Shown in pieces: positions 47,755-57,516 of a stretch of 64,000 bases of DNA. The notes beneath the pieces are model-generated. The model did no database searches. It was not told where the DNA came from and saw only the letters and a list, made by a program, of their open reading frames with translations. Numbering within the stretch: position 1 is the first letter of the stretch; the number at the start of each line of letters is the position of its first letter. Source of the DNA: Burkholderiaceae bacterium (GTDB lineage: Bacteria; Pseudomonadota; Gammaproteobacteria; Burkholderiales; Burkholderiaceae_C). Made by a program: the position numbers and the translations under genes. The stretch spans positions 108,659-172,658 of the forward strand of contig JAGOPK010000010.1 in assembly GCA_017992055.1 (NCBI GenBank). Direction: 5' to 3'.

Positions 47755-50700
47755 TGAACAACATCGAGTTCATCAGCGCAGGCGCGGGCAGCGGCAAGAC
47801 CTACAAGCTGACCGAGACCCTCGCCCAAGCGCTCGAGTCCGGTGCCGCACGGCCGCAAGCCATCTTGGCGACCACCTTCACGGTGAAGGCCGCCACCGAA
47901 CTGCGAGAGCGCGCCCGTTCCTGGCTCCTTGAGAAGGGACGCATCGACCTGGCCACCGCCATCGGCCAAGCGCGCCTGGGCACCGTCAACAGTGTTTGCG
48001 GCCAGATGCTCAAGCGGTTCTGCTTCGAGCTGGGTCTGTCGCCCGACCAGACCGTCCTGGGTGAAGGCCAGTCCAAGCGACTGCTCAAAGCCACCCTGGC
48101 CGAGTCCATGGATGCCGCCGCGCAAGCGGAGCTGGTTTGGCTGACCGAGCGGTTCGGAATCGAGCAAGCGGACTGGTCCAAGAACGTCGAGGCCGTCGTC
48201 AAGGCCGCGCTCGACAATGACATCACACCAGCGGCGCTTCGCGCGATGGGCGCCCAGAACGCAGACGCGATGCTCGCGAACTGGCCTGCTCCGACCGCAG
48301 GACCAGACCCGACCGCGGCGCTGAGCGCTGCGCTCAGCAAGGCGAACAAGGACGTCGTGTCCTACATCGAACAGACCCAAGCTGCCGGCGGAAAGATTGC
48401 CGACAACCTGCTCAAGGGACTCGACGCTTTGCAGAAGCTGGACCGACTGTTCAGCAGCGGCCGCTGGAGCTGGCCAGACTGGATTGGGGCGGCTGGACTC
48501 GACGCAGGCGCCAAGGTGAAGGACCTCATCGCCCCGCTGAAGGCCGCCGCTCAAGCCCACGAGTCGCACCCAGCCTTTCATGCGGAGGTTCGCCGGTATC
48601 TGGACTTGGTCTTCAACCTGGCCGCCGACGTTCTCGACGCCTACGAACAGGCCAAGAAGGCCCTGGGCGCCGTTGATTTCAGCGACCAGGAGGTTCTGCT
48701 GCTGCGGGCGCTGAGGACAAAGCCCAGCGTCCGCGAAGCCCTGGCGGCCGAGCTGGACCTCATCATGGTCGACGAGTTCCAGGACACCAGCCCGCTTCAG
48801 CTGGCGCTCTTCGTGGAGTTAGCTAAGCTGGCCAAGCGGTCGGTCTGGGTCGGCGACCCCAAGCAGGCCATCTACGGGTTCCGCGGCACAGACGCGAGCC
48901 TCATCGCAGGCGTCCTGGGCGCCATCAAGGATTGGGGCGGAACCATTGGGAAGGCCCTCGACACCTCCAGGCGTTCGGTCGAGGGCCTCGTTGCGCTCAC
49001 CAACGGCGTGTTTAGGTCTGCGTTCGAGCCCGACCTGACTCCAGCGCAGGTTCAGCTGCAACCGCTGCGAAAAGACATCCCGGACCAGGCAGCCCTCCTG
49101 AACTGGAACTTCGAGAGCAGCCGAAACGACTCGGACTACCTGGGCCTTGGACAAGCCGTCCGCGAACTGCTGGCTTCAGGCGTCAAGGTCGAGGACAAGG
49201 ACACCAAACAGCTGCGACCGATTCAAGCCGGCGATGTCGGGGTGCTCTGCCGCTATAACGACCAGGTCGAGTTTGCCGTCACGTCACTCACCCGCTGGGG
49301 CATCCCTTCAGCCAGCCCACGCTCCGGCCTGCTGGGGACTGCCGAGGCCATCTACGTGATGGCATGCCTGCGGCGCCTGAACGACCCGACCGACACGGTC
49401 GCGACGGCGCTGGTTCTCACCCTGGCTGACGGCATACCGGTCGAAACATGGCTTCAAGATCGGCTGCGGCACCTTGCCACCGATGGAGCCAAGTCCCATG
49501 AGTGGAAGACGACCGGCGACAACGCGCATCCGCTTCTGGCTCGACTGGAAGAGCTGCGCCCAACGCTCAACGCCTTGACACCACAGGAGGCGCTGCGACT
49601 TGCCGCCGCTGAATCCCAGGTCGCGCGCCTGGTCGGCCAATGGTCGGCCTCTCCTCACGAGAGCCGCAACCGCCTAGCCAATGTCGAAGCGCTGGTCGAG
49701 TTCGGCAAGACCTTCGAGGACGAGTGCGCTGCTGCGAAGCGGCCGGCAACCGTCAGCGGCATGCTGCGTTGGCTGGACGAGCTCGCCGGCGCAGAGGACG
49801 ACAACCGGGCGACCTCGGCAGACAACTCGGTCGCGGTCTTGACGTACCACGGAGCCAAGGGCTTGGAGTGGCCCGTCGTCGTGCTGACAAGCCTGGACGC
49901 GACAGCGCGGAGTTCACTCTGGGGCGTTCGCGCGAGGACGGTCGGTGCCTTCGACCCGCAACAGCCGCTGGTCAACCGCTTCGTCCACTGCTGGCTCAAG
50001 ACCTGGGGCAAGCGGTCCCAGCCACAGGCGGCCGCTAACGCCGAGGGTAGCGTCGCTGGTCAAGCCATGCAGGCCGAAGCTATGGCGGAAAACAAGCGCC
50101 TTCTATATGTGGGCCTCACCCGAGCCCGCGACATGAACGTCGCAGTCTCGTTCGTTCGGTCTCGCGGACCTGGACGAGCCTGGATTGAAGAAGTCCAGGG
50201 CGCGTCCAACCTGCTGTTCGGAGATTCCGGGAGTGTGGAACTCCCCGACGGCCGGCAGCTCTCCCGTTTGACAAAGACGTGGAGCAAGGAGGATTGCGCC
50301 GTCGAGCCGCCCGTCAGGGCTCGTGAGACTTGCCACTGGTTCATCCCTCGGCCCCGTACTGAGGGTGAGCCGCTGTGGCATCGACCCAGCGCCGCTTTCG
50401 GCGGCAGCTTCAAGGTCATCGATACCGATGTCGTAGGCGTCAGGCTGAGCCTGGCAGGAAAGCCGGACATGGCATCGCTGGGCACAGCACTCCACCTGTG
50501 CATCGCACGATCAGGCGTGCTTGGCAGCGTCCAAGCCCCGGAGGTCGAGCGCATCTTGGCGACTTGGGCCGTTGTGCACGCGGTGGACAAGGTCGCCGTA
50601 TGCGCCCAAATCGAAGCGTTCCAGGCATGGCTGAACAAGCGCTGGCCTAGCAGCCCCGTACATATCGAGGTGCCTATTGAATCTGCTGGCCCGAACGGCA

Positions 50701-50927
50701 CGCGAATCCGGGGTCGCATCGACATGCTGTTGGACACTCCAGAAGGCTGGATTCTCCTTGACCACAAATCAAACCCGGGTAGTGCCGCAAGGGACGAGGA
50801 CCTCGTGACTGAGCATGGCCCTCAACTTGACTCCTATGCTCAAGCCATCCTTGCTGCGACCGGAAAGCCTGTAAGTCAACGATGGTTGTACCTGCCGGTC
50901 GCTGCCCGGGTTGTACGCCTATCTTGA
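47751..50927 (+). CDS. AddA-like UvrD helicase-nuclease
   Basis: This 1058-residue SF1 helicase has motif I SAGAGSGKTYKL (9-20), ATTFTVKAATELRERA, motif II MVDEFQDTSPLQL (about 340), GDPKQAIYGFRG (about 365), YHGAKGLEWPVV (about 700) and VGLTRARD (about 785). A C-terminal RecB-type nuclease (about 900-1058) follows with RGRIDML and LLDHKSN (catalytic D-x-K) and QLDSYAQAI. It would unwind and degrade double-stranded DNA ends together with the AddB-like partner. Its start codon overlaps the AddB-like stop. It is the last gene of the rightward operon and converges with the gene at 51052-55620. Confidence 0.85.
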   Translation: MMNNIEFISAGAGSGKTYKLTETLAQALESGAARPQAILATTFTVKAATELRERARSWLLEKGRIDLATAIGQARLGTVNSVCGQMLKRFCFELGLSPDQTVLGEGQSKRLLKATLAESMDAAAQAELVWLTERFGIEQADWSKNVEAVVKAALDNDITPAALRAMGAQNADAMLANWPAPTAGPDPTAALSAALSKANKDVVSYIEQTQAAGGKIADNLLKGLDALQKLDRLFSSGRWSWPDWIGAAGLDAGAKVKDLIAPLKAAAQAHESHPAFHAEVRRYLDLVFNLAADVLDAYEQAKKALGAVDFSDQEVLLLRALRTKPSVREALAAELDLIMVDEFQDTSPLQLALFVELAKLAKRSVWVGDPKQAIYGFRGTDASLIAGVLGAIKDWGGTIGKALDTSRRSVEGLVALTNGVFRSAFEPDLTPAQVQLQPLRKDIPDQAALLNWNFESSRNDSDYLGLGQAVRELLASGVKVEDKDTKQLRPIQAGDVGVLCRYNDQVEFAVTSLTRWGIPSASPRSGLLGTAEAIYVMACLRRLNDPTDTVATALVLTLADGIPVETWLQDRLRHLATDGAKSHEWKTTGDNAHPLLARLEELRPTLNALTPQEALRLAAAESQVARLVGQWSASPHESRNRLANVEALVEFGKTFEDECAAAKRPATVSGMLRWLDELAGAEDDNRATSADNSVAVLTYHGAKGLEWPVVVLTSLDATARSSLWGVRARTVGAFDPQQPLVNRFVHCWLKTWGKRSQPQAAANAEGSVAGQAMQAEAMAENKRLLYVGLTRARDMNVAVSFVRSRGPGRAWIEEVQGASNLLFGDSGSVELPDGRQLSRLTKTWSKEDCAVEPPVRARETCHWFIPRPRTEGEPLWHRPSAAFGGSFKVIDTDVVGVRLSLAGKPDMASLGTALHLCIARSGVLGSVQAPEVERILATWAVVHAVDKVAVCAQIEAFQAWLNKRWPSSPVHIEVPIESAGPNGTRIRGRIDMLLDTPEGWILLDHKSNPGSAARDEDLVTEHGPQLDSYAQAILAATGKPVSQRWLYLPVAARVVRLS

Positions 50928-51051
50928 CTTATCAAGGATGCACTGGCCCAAGTTCGACACCGATGGTCGCCAGTAATCCTCCTGGGCTGCCTGGTTGTCA
51001 GCGAAGTTGTGATCGGCGAGAACTGGAATGGAGACTGGTCACTGGAAACTG

Positions 51052-54000
51052 CTAGACCGACGCCGCATCTTCCGCTTCGTCTACAGCCTGCGCAGCACGA
51101 ACCTCTCCGGCAGGCGCAGTGGCCGGAGGCCAATCCCGGCTCTCTACCACCGTCGGCACGCGCGCAAGGGCTCCTAGTGGTTCGATACCCATTGCATGCA
51201 ACCGTCCCCGGAGTTCCGTCAGCACATCGTCCTTGCGCAGCGACCACGTTGACGCAAAGCACCGCCAGAAGATCCATCCGGCTCGCTCAAGGATGCGCTG
51301 CCGCTGCATGTCGGCCGGCCACCTGTCAGGCCCGTGGAACTCATCGCCGTCGCATTCGATGGCAAGGCGAGTGTCGTTGGCACCTTCGACCACCATGTCG
51401 ATGCGGTAAGCGCCCGATTTCACTTGCGGCGTAACCCGGTAGCCAAGCTCGACCAGAGCGGAGTAGACGTCGCGCTCGAAGCCCGACTCGCACAGGTCGA
51501 TGAGCGTCTTCTCGGCTTCGGTGTCTTCCAGCGGGGAGCTGAAGTGCTCGACGAGGGTGCGGCGCACGTCGCTCAGTGAGAGCTCACCGAGCTTGACCGA
51601 GCGCACAAGATACATGCGGTCGCGTGCCCGGCTGGCTGCAACGTTGAAGCGCTGTTCGAACAGCTGGCCCGAGAGCGCGTGATGCTTGGAGTGGTCTGCG
51701 ACCATGCTCAAGAACATGATGTCGCGCTCACTGCCCTGGAAGACATACGCGTCACCACAAGCGAACTTTCGGCGCTCAAGCTCCGAGACATCCACGCGGC
51801 CGACCACAAGGTTGTAGATGTACTTCGCCTGGTCCGGTCCCAAGAGAGACACGACGCCGAGGGTGCGATTTCGAAGTTTCGGGTCACGCAAGATAGCCTC
51901 GATTTCATCGGCGATGAAATCGGCCTCTAATTTGTTGACATCCCGTGTGTCCCGAACGCCCTGCTCGATGAAGACGTCCACGAGCGGCGGGTCGATGCGT
52001 TCAGACGCCTTGGGCACACGCAAAGGCCGAATCTGGTTCTTGTAGAAGGTCTTGTTGCTGTAGGCGATGATGGGCTGCACGCAACGGAAGTGCTCGGCGA
52101 GCATCACGCGCTCGGCCGCAAACACGGTCGAGGCGATGTCGTAGAGCGACTTCTCGGGCGTGAGGTCGCGGCCATAGGGCTGGTCGGAGAGGAAGCGCTC
52201 TCTAAGCGCCAGTATCTTGGCTGCCGAGATGAACCCGCCGCTGGGCGAGACTTGCTTGTCGTCGCCCACCACCAGAATCTTCTTGCCGCGCAAGATGGCG
52301 GGCAGGGCCCAGAGGTCGGACTGGCTCGCCTCGTCGACGATGACCAGGTCGAAAACACCAAGCTGCGCGGGCATGCTCTCCGAAACCTTGGCGTGGCTCA
52401 TCACCCAGCACGGAATAGCCCCCTGCGCATCGACCATGGCCTTCTGAGCGTCTCGCCGGTAGCGCGTGGCGTTGGGGCCTGTGCCCTGTCCAATCTTTCG
52501 GATGGCGACGCGGTAGCTCTCCAGCGCGGAGAGCACTTTGGCCGAGGCCTGCGCCTTGGTCTGCAGCCAGGCCGATTTGGCCACGAGCTGCTCATATTGC
52601 TGCGCGAGCACCTTCTCCAAGTCCCTGCGGCGCTGCGAGAGCGTCAGCAGTTCCTCCCTCGCTTCGATGCCGGCGAGGTGGTTCTTGATGCGCGCCCAGT
52701 TCCAGGCCTCGCGCCAAGACACTGGCAGCGCCTCGTCGTCACCACTGGAGCTGAGCACCTGCGAACGCAGGCGAGCTGCCCACTTCTGGCCTCCACCACG
52801 CTCGATGCGACTGCACAGGTCGTTGACGCTGGCCAGGCTTGTCGAGAGCGACTCGATACGCTTGAGCTCGCCAATGAGCTCTGCATACTGGGCGACCACT
52901 CGCTCGGTCGCGACCTCGGGATTGCCCAGCTGGCCGTCGATGAAGCCTCGCAGGCGCTCAACGACGGGGCCATTGGTCCCGGCGAGCTTCTCTTGCAAGA
53001 TAGCCAGCTGTGCTGCAGCACTCGCGAGCTCTGCCCTTGTAAGGTGGCGTCGAAGCTGCTCGCGGACTTTTTGCAGCTGGGCTGAGCCTCCTAGCAGCTC
53101 GTTCTTCGGAGCGTCCCGGAACACCGTCTCGGCCAGACGCGGCAGGTGCGCATCGTGGTTGGTGGCGAGCTCATGGGCACGCTTGGCCGCCAGCGCAAGC
53201 TGCTCGGTCGAGCGCAGTGCCTCCACGTCCGCCTTGATTTCAGGCACCGAGAGCTCGCGCGCGAACTGGTTCCAGCGAACTGAGAACGACAACACCCGCT
53301 CGTGCAGACGCACATAGCGATGCACATGCACCCAATCGTCCTTCTGTTGCGGCGCGAGACCTGAGACTCGGATGGCGGCGACCAAATCCTTGAAGTCCCC
53401 GCCCCCGAAGCTCATCAGCCCAAAGGGCTTGCCCGTCTCCTTGGCCCGCTCGATGGCCTGCGTGACCTTGGGGTTGCCCAGCGCTGCCGAGGGCAGTGCC
53501 ACCGGTCTTTGCAGGAACGCAGCGCGTGCCTGCACCAGCTCGTCGACCTCGGTGAGCAACGCCTTGAGGGCCTCCTGTTCACTCACGAAGTCTGGCCGGC
53601 GGCACTTGGCGCGCAGCTCGAAGACCCAGGGTGACTCCAGTTCTTCGAGCTGCTGGACGGTCTTCAGCACAAGCTCCACAGCCGAGAGCATCCTGCGAGC
53701 TTCCTCAAGCACATCTGACGTCAAGGCACGCAGTGCGAGCAACTTGCCGTCGGCCTCGGCGCCGTCGATCTCTCGAATGCCCACCAGCGCGTCGTGAAGC
53801 TTGGCTACCTCCTCGCTGGGCAGCAGCTCGAAGCTCGAGGGCAGCCGAACGCCTGCGTAGACGAGGTCTGCGCCCAGGCGCCGGCGAGCGTCCTTCAGGG
53901 CTTGCGCTTCGAGGGTTGAGAGCGGCGGGGCGTGCTCAGGCTCGAGCGTGAGCTCGTCATCGAACCACCCGTGCGTTTGCTGGCCAGAGACCACGAGCTC

Positions 54001-55620
54001 GGCCATCTTCTGCGCTCGCATCTGCACGCCATCAATCTCGATGCTTGAGAGCTGCAGCGCGGCAATCTCGTCGACTCGTTTGTCGATCTTGGCGACTTCA
54101 GCGTGGGCAGCGTCGATCTGCTGCTTGCAGCGCTCGATCTCGTCCTCGGTCACCCGAGTGTTGAGCTGCGAGAGGTTGTGGATGATGGCTTCAATGGAAG
54201 CCTGGAACTGCCGCATCCCCTCCTTGTCGCCTGAGAGCAGGGCCACCGTCAGAGGTCGTACTTCTTCTGGAATCTTGTCCTGCAGGACCGAGAGCGCGTG
54301 CTCGCCCTTGGAGGTCACGAGCACCTTGCGGCCCGTGGCCAGGTAGTGGCAGATGATGTTGGCAATCGTGTGCGTCTTGCCCGTGCCCGGTGGCCCCTGG
54401 ACCGAGACGCCCGGAGCGCGCTCGAGCATCTCGACGATGGTCTCTTGCTCTTGGTTGTAGGGCAGCGGGAAGTAGAGCTCCCGCGGCTCGCCCTTGGAGC
54501 GGCTGCCGCTGCACAGGCCCCGAAACGAGATGGCATCGTACTTGACAACCTCGTCCGAAGGCGGCGTGACGAAGCAGGCAGGCCCGGCCGGAATCGTGTC
54601 GCCTGAGAGCAATCGGCCCTTGAGGCGCCGGATGTCTTCGACCAAGAAGTTGGCTGAGCGTGGACGCACGAGCATCACCCAGCCTGCCGTCACCACGAGG
54701 TGCTCCGAAGGAGTAGGCAAGCCCTGGAAGCCGGGATCGTATCGGCCCGCCCGGTCGAGATTGCCGGCCGCGAGCTTCAAGATGGGCTCGAAGCTGCTGG
54801 TGTCGAACGGCGTTAGCGGGCGCTCGGCGTCAGATTCCAACAGCACCTTCGCCTGCTTCTCGACCTCAGCGGCTCCCATGACTTGGCAAGCACCGAAGGC
54901 GTCGAACTCCAAGCGCGGGGCGACGGCGCGAGGCCTCACCGAGATGGTGTGCGTCTGTGCATCGAGGTCGATTTCGACGACCTGGGTGAGCAGCGGGTAC
55001 TGGTAGTCGATGCTGACCGACTTCCCGTTCCCGTTGTCGGTGAGCGTTCCCGAGAACTTCCAGGCCGACACGCCCATGCCCCAGACGAGCTCCGAGGGTG
55101 TTGAGGACTCTTCGGCTTCGAGGCGCCCCTTGAGCATGAAGAGGTCGCCGTAGAGGGAGATGGTCCGTCGGCGGGGCTTCTCGCCTTCGGCCCAGGCTCG
55201 CCACAGCGGCGTGTATTGCGCCAAGGCCTGTGTGATGCGCTCGCGCCGGCGCTGGTCGCCCGTGGCGGCGGCCTCCTCGCTCATCGAGCGCCGGTCGGTC
55301 ACCAGGCGGTGCTTGAGCGCCATGTCGTTGATGGCAGGCGACGGGCCGCTCGGGTCGTCCGAGAAGGTGATGTACGGGCGCGCCTGGTCGTCCGGAGCCG
55401 GCGGTGACTTTGACTCCAGGCGAGCCACCTGCAGCCAGATGTGGTCGCCTTCGACCTTGCGATCAAGCTCGACGCCGGGCAGCCCTGCGAGGTCCTTGGG
55501 AAACCTCCTGAAATCAGAAGAGCCTGTGAGCACATAGGCACGCGGGTCGATTTCCTTGCCTTGCTCGACAACGTAGTCGAGAAGCCTTGTAAGCAAACCG
55601 TGTTGCGGGGTTGACGACAT
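51052..55620 (-). CDS. Large SF1 helicase with C-terminal Vsr-like nuclease
   Basis: This 1522-residue protein is an Upf1/AAA_11-AAA_12-type SF1 helicase: motif I VQGPPGTGKTHT near residue 408, motif II VIVDEASQSD (about 1090), GDDKQVSPSGGF (about 1115), EHFRCV (about 1175), and motif VI-like FNVAASRARDRMYLV (about 1320). A long region of coiled-coil character lies between (about 460-1050). The C-terminus (about 1400-1500) is a Vsr/DUF559-type PD-(D/E)XK nuclease with AIECDGDEFHG and RQRILERAGWIFWRCF. Such fusions are common in defence islands. A 1-bp overlap (TGATG) with the small gene upstream implies coupling. Confidence 0.85.
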   Translation of the reverse strand: MSSTPQHGLLTRLLDYVVEQGKEIDPRAYVLTGSSDFRRFPKDLAGLPGVELDRKVEGDHIWLQVARLESKSPPAPDDQARPYITFSDDPSGPSPAINDMALKHRLVTDRRSMSEEAAATGDQRRRERITQALAQYTPLWRAWAEGEKPRRRTISLYGDLFMLKGRLEAEESSTPSELVWGMGVSAWKFSGTLTDNGNGKSVSIDYQYPLLTQVVEIDLDAQTHTISVRPRAVAPRLEFDAFGACQVMGAAEVEKQAKVLLESDAERPLTPFDTSSFEPILKLAAGNLDRAGRYDPGFQGLPTPSEHLVVTAGWVMLVRPRSANFLVEDIRRLKGRLLSGDTIPAGPACFVTPPSDEVVKYDAISFRGLCSGSRSKGEPRELYFPLPYNQEQETIVEMLERAPGVSVQGPPGTGKTHTIANIICHYLATGRKVLVTSKGEHALSVLQDKIPEEVRPLTVALLSGDKEGMRQFQASIEAIIHNLSQLNTRVTEDEIERCKQQIDAAHAEVAKIDKRVDEIAALQLSSIEIDGVQMRAQKMAELVVSGQQTHGWFDDELTLEPEHAPPLSTLEAQALKDARRRLGADLVYAGVRLPSSFELLPSEEVAKLHDALVGIREIDGAEADGKLLALRALTSDVLEEARRMLSAVELVLKTVQQLEELESPWVFELRAKCRRPDFVSEQEALKALLTEVDELVQARAAFLQRPVALPSAALGNPKVTQAIERAKETGKPFGLMSFGGGDFKDLVAAIRVSGLAPQQKDDWVHVHRYVRLHERVLSFSVRWNQFARELSVPEIKADVEALRSTEQLALAAKRAHELATNHDAHLPRLAETVFRDAPKNELLGGSAQLQKVREQLRRHLTRAELASAAAQLAILQEKLAGTNGPVVERLRGFIDGQLGNPEVATERVVAQYAELIGELKRIESLSTSLASVNDLCSRIERGGGQKWAARLRSQVLSSSGDDEALPVSWREAWNWARIKNHLAGIEAREELLTLSQRRRDLEKVLAQQYEQLVAKSAWLQTKAQASAKVLSALESYRVAIRKIGQGTGPNATRYRRDAQKAMVDAQGAIPCWVMSHAKVSESMPAQLGVFDLVIVDEASQSDLWALPAILRGKKILVVGDDKQVSPSGGFISAAKILALRERFLSDQPYGRDLTPEKSLYDIASTVFAAERVMLAEHFRCVQPIIAYSNKTFYKNQIRPLRVPKASERIDPPLVDVFIEQGVRDTRDVNKLEADFIADEIEAILRDPKLRNRTLGVVSLLGPDQAKYIYNLVVGRVDVSELERRKFACGDAYVFQGSERDIMFLSMVADHSKHHALSGQLFEQRFNVAASRARDRMYLVRSVKLGELSLSDVRRTLVEHFSSPLEDTEAEKTLIDLCESGFERDVYSALVELGYRVTPQVKSGAYRIDMVVEGANDTRLAIECDGDEFHGPDRWPADMQRQRILERAGWIFWRCFASTWSLRKDDVLTELRGRLHAMGIEPLGALARVPTVVESRDWPPATAPAGEVRAAQAVDEAEDAASV

Positions 55621-55856
55621 CAGTTCTCTTCCCTGAGCGGTTCATTTTTGTCTGTCCCCGCAATATCTCTCGTAGCAAGCGCAATGGCACCCTTAGGAAC
55701 AGCAATATGGTGGCGCCTGACGTACTCAAGGATGGCAACCTCGAAGACGTTGGCCAGCGAGCGGCGCTCGAACTCAGCCGCAGCCTCCCACGCACGCCTG
55801 ACCTCAGGCGTGAGCTTGATGGTCGCAACTTCGGTTTTACGACGAGGGCGTGGCAT
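55620..55856 (-). CDS. Small ribbon-helix-helix-like DNA-binding protein
   Basis: This 78-residue protein is basic at its N-terminus (PRPRRKTEV). It then has a short strand TIKLTPEVRRAWEAAAEFERRSLANVFEVAILEYVRR that fits a ribbon-helix-helix fold of the CopG/MobC kind. It may repress its own operon, which continues into the large helicase with a 1-bp overlap. The match is structural by eye; the family is not firmly identified. Confidence 0.65.
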   Translation of the reverse strand: MPRPRRKTEVATIKLTPEVRRAWEAAAEFERRSLANVFEVAILEYVRRHHIAVPKGAIALATRDIAGTDKNEPLREEN

Positions 55857-56292
55857 GAAATGCGTGGCGGGGAACTTTGCGGTGTTGCAAAAGTATTGCC
55901 CTCAAACGCGCTGGTCGTCAATGCGCGTGGACAGGCGCGCGGTTTCGCAATCAGGACGGATGAGTCTCGCCTCTCGTCAAGGTGCGTCGGCATCGAATTC
56001 CGCGGCGCGAGTAGGGCACTCTGCGCCACGCGCGCGCTCCATTGCGACCGTCACTGAACCCATCTTTTGCTTTTGGCTGGACTAGCCATGTAGCAGTGGC
56101 CGCCAGATCGCCCGTATGGCGCTCCCGCTTTGGCGTCTAAGCTGCGCGTCCTGTACCGGCCTGTAGCGGTTGCCAAGCGTGTTGGCGCCGCCGTGGCCCT
56201 TCTATACAGCGGATTGTTGATGGGGCTTGGGGTTCGCGCCACGGAGCTCAACCGTCATGCGCTCGGCTCCGTATGCGAGCGGCGCCAGCAAT
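55857..56292. other. Intergenic region, promoter side of the large helicase operon
   Basis: About 436 bp between the ribbon-helix-helix gene and the end of a leftward gene. I see no convincing gene or RNA. An imperfect inverted repeat CTTTTGC...GCAAAG (read leftward) lies about 20-40 bp ahead of the 55856 start and could be an operator. Confidence 0.35.
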
Positions 56293-56832
56293 TCAGGTAG
56301 CGACACACAGGTCGAAAGTGCCCACTCGCGCACTCAGCTCGAGGCCGCCACGCAGGGCTGCGATGCGCTTCAAAGAGGCTTTGGCTTCGACCGCCTGCGC
56401 CAGTGCACGGAGCGTTTCCAGGCCACCCATGCGCTGGACATGCGCAAAGCGAACACACGCGGCCAGGTCGCCGCATCCCTTCAGCAGGTCGGGCATGTCC
56501 GACTGGAAGGCCGGAGTCGCGGCCTTGAGCTCCGCTTTGAACGCGGACCAGCGGCCCTTTGCGGTGATCAGCTCACCGCGGTCGTTGACGTAGTGGACCC
56601 AATACGACCATCCGCGGGTTTTGCGCGGGTGGTTGGCTTCACCCTCGAACAAAATATCGCCGCTGAACAAGTCGATTTCCCCGTTGCGAAGATACGGTCC
56701 CGCAATGCTGTCGGCGCCACTGACATCTTTCGGATGCGGAAGGTCTGCGCCAGCGCGGATCAGCTTTGACCAATACCGGCAATTGGCCCGATAGGGCCGA
56801 ATGGAGAAGGTGATTGAGTTCGGTGATTTCAT
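56293..56832 (-). CDS. Unknown protein, paralogue 1 of a flanking pair
   Basis: This 179-residue protein is not recognised. It shares its layout with the gene at 59051-59587: a tyrosine-tryptophan-rich N-terminus (YWSKL), GEIDLFSGDILFEGEA (about 50-65), a GWSYWVHYVND strand, and PDLLKGCGDLAACVRFAHVQRMGGLETLRAL (about 110-140). No catalytic residue set can be named. It lies on the opposite strand from the RepB-type primase gene. Confidence 0.65.
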   Translation of the reverse strand: MKSPNSITFSIRPYRANCRYWSKLIRAGADLPHPKDVSGADSIAGPYLRNGEIDLFSGDILFEGEANHPRKTRGWSYWVHYVNDRGELITAKGRWSAFKAELKAATPAFQSDMPDLLKGCGDLAACVRFAHVQRMGGLETLRALAQAVEAKASLKRIAALRGGLELSARVGTFDLCVAT

Positions 56833-57516
56833 GATGGATACGTTGGCCTAAGGGGTTGCGTGCCGTTGAATCGGGCTGTGTCCATGATGCCAACCTCGGG
56901 ACGATCGCGTAGCCAATTCGGGCCGCTACGGCGAGGTCCATTTCAGGGGCCCTGCTAACCATCAAATCTTCCGAAAGGTGCGCAAACTGCGAGACTTCGT
57001 TGATGAAACGATGACAGCAACTTCAAAGTGATGCACATGTTGATCAAAATGGGGTCAACCATGAGCGAAAGAAAATTTGGTGCAAACCAAGTGTCCCCAG
57101 CTTTGGACGCTCAGGCATCAGCAGGAAATCTGCTCACGCCGCAGAGACTGTTCAAGCCAGCCATGCGAATCGAAGCACATCGCAAGCATCCGACTGGAGC
57201 TGAGATCAGGAAACTTGTACCGAAGAGCTTGAATACAGGGGGCGGGGCCGCTGTGTATGTTCTTGATAACACTATTCAGAGTTCACAATTTCATGTGAAG
57301 CAACGGGCACATTGGTCTGCTCGGCGCCGACCCTGACGTCCCGTTTAGCACCCCTGGATCGGATGCCCTTCGCAGATTCGCGCGAGCGGAAGGGGTCTAA
57401 AACGGACTGCCGCCAAAGCGTCGTTTTGGAGGGTTCGAGCGACAAGTCGCTGGGACAATGCGGTCATACCGAGGGCTGCTCACCGTGCAGCCTGGTGTGT
57501 GCCCGGAGTTAGCGTC
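56833..57516. other. Region upstream of the primase gene
   Basis: About 684 bp. A short open frame at 57061-57336 (91 codons) could be a gene, but it lacks a recognisable family or convincing ribosome-binding site. A hairpin AAAACG(G)AC ... GTCGTTTT spans 57399-57427, about 90 bp before the primase start, and could be regulatory. I see no iterons typical of a plasmid origin. Confidence 0.35.

Noticed and set aside
57061-57336. 91-codon open frame before the primase gene
   Set aside because: No recognisable motif, no convincing ribosome-binding site, and no homologous feature visible; kept only as a note in the intergenic entry.
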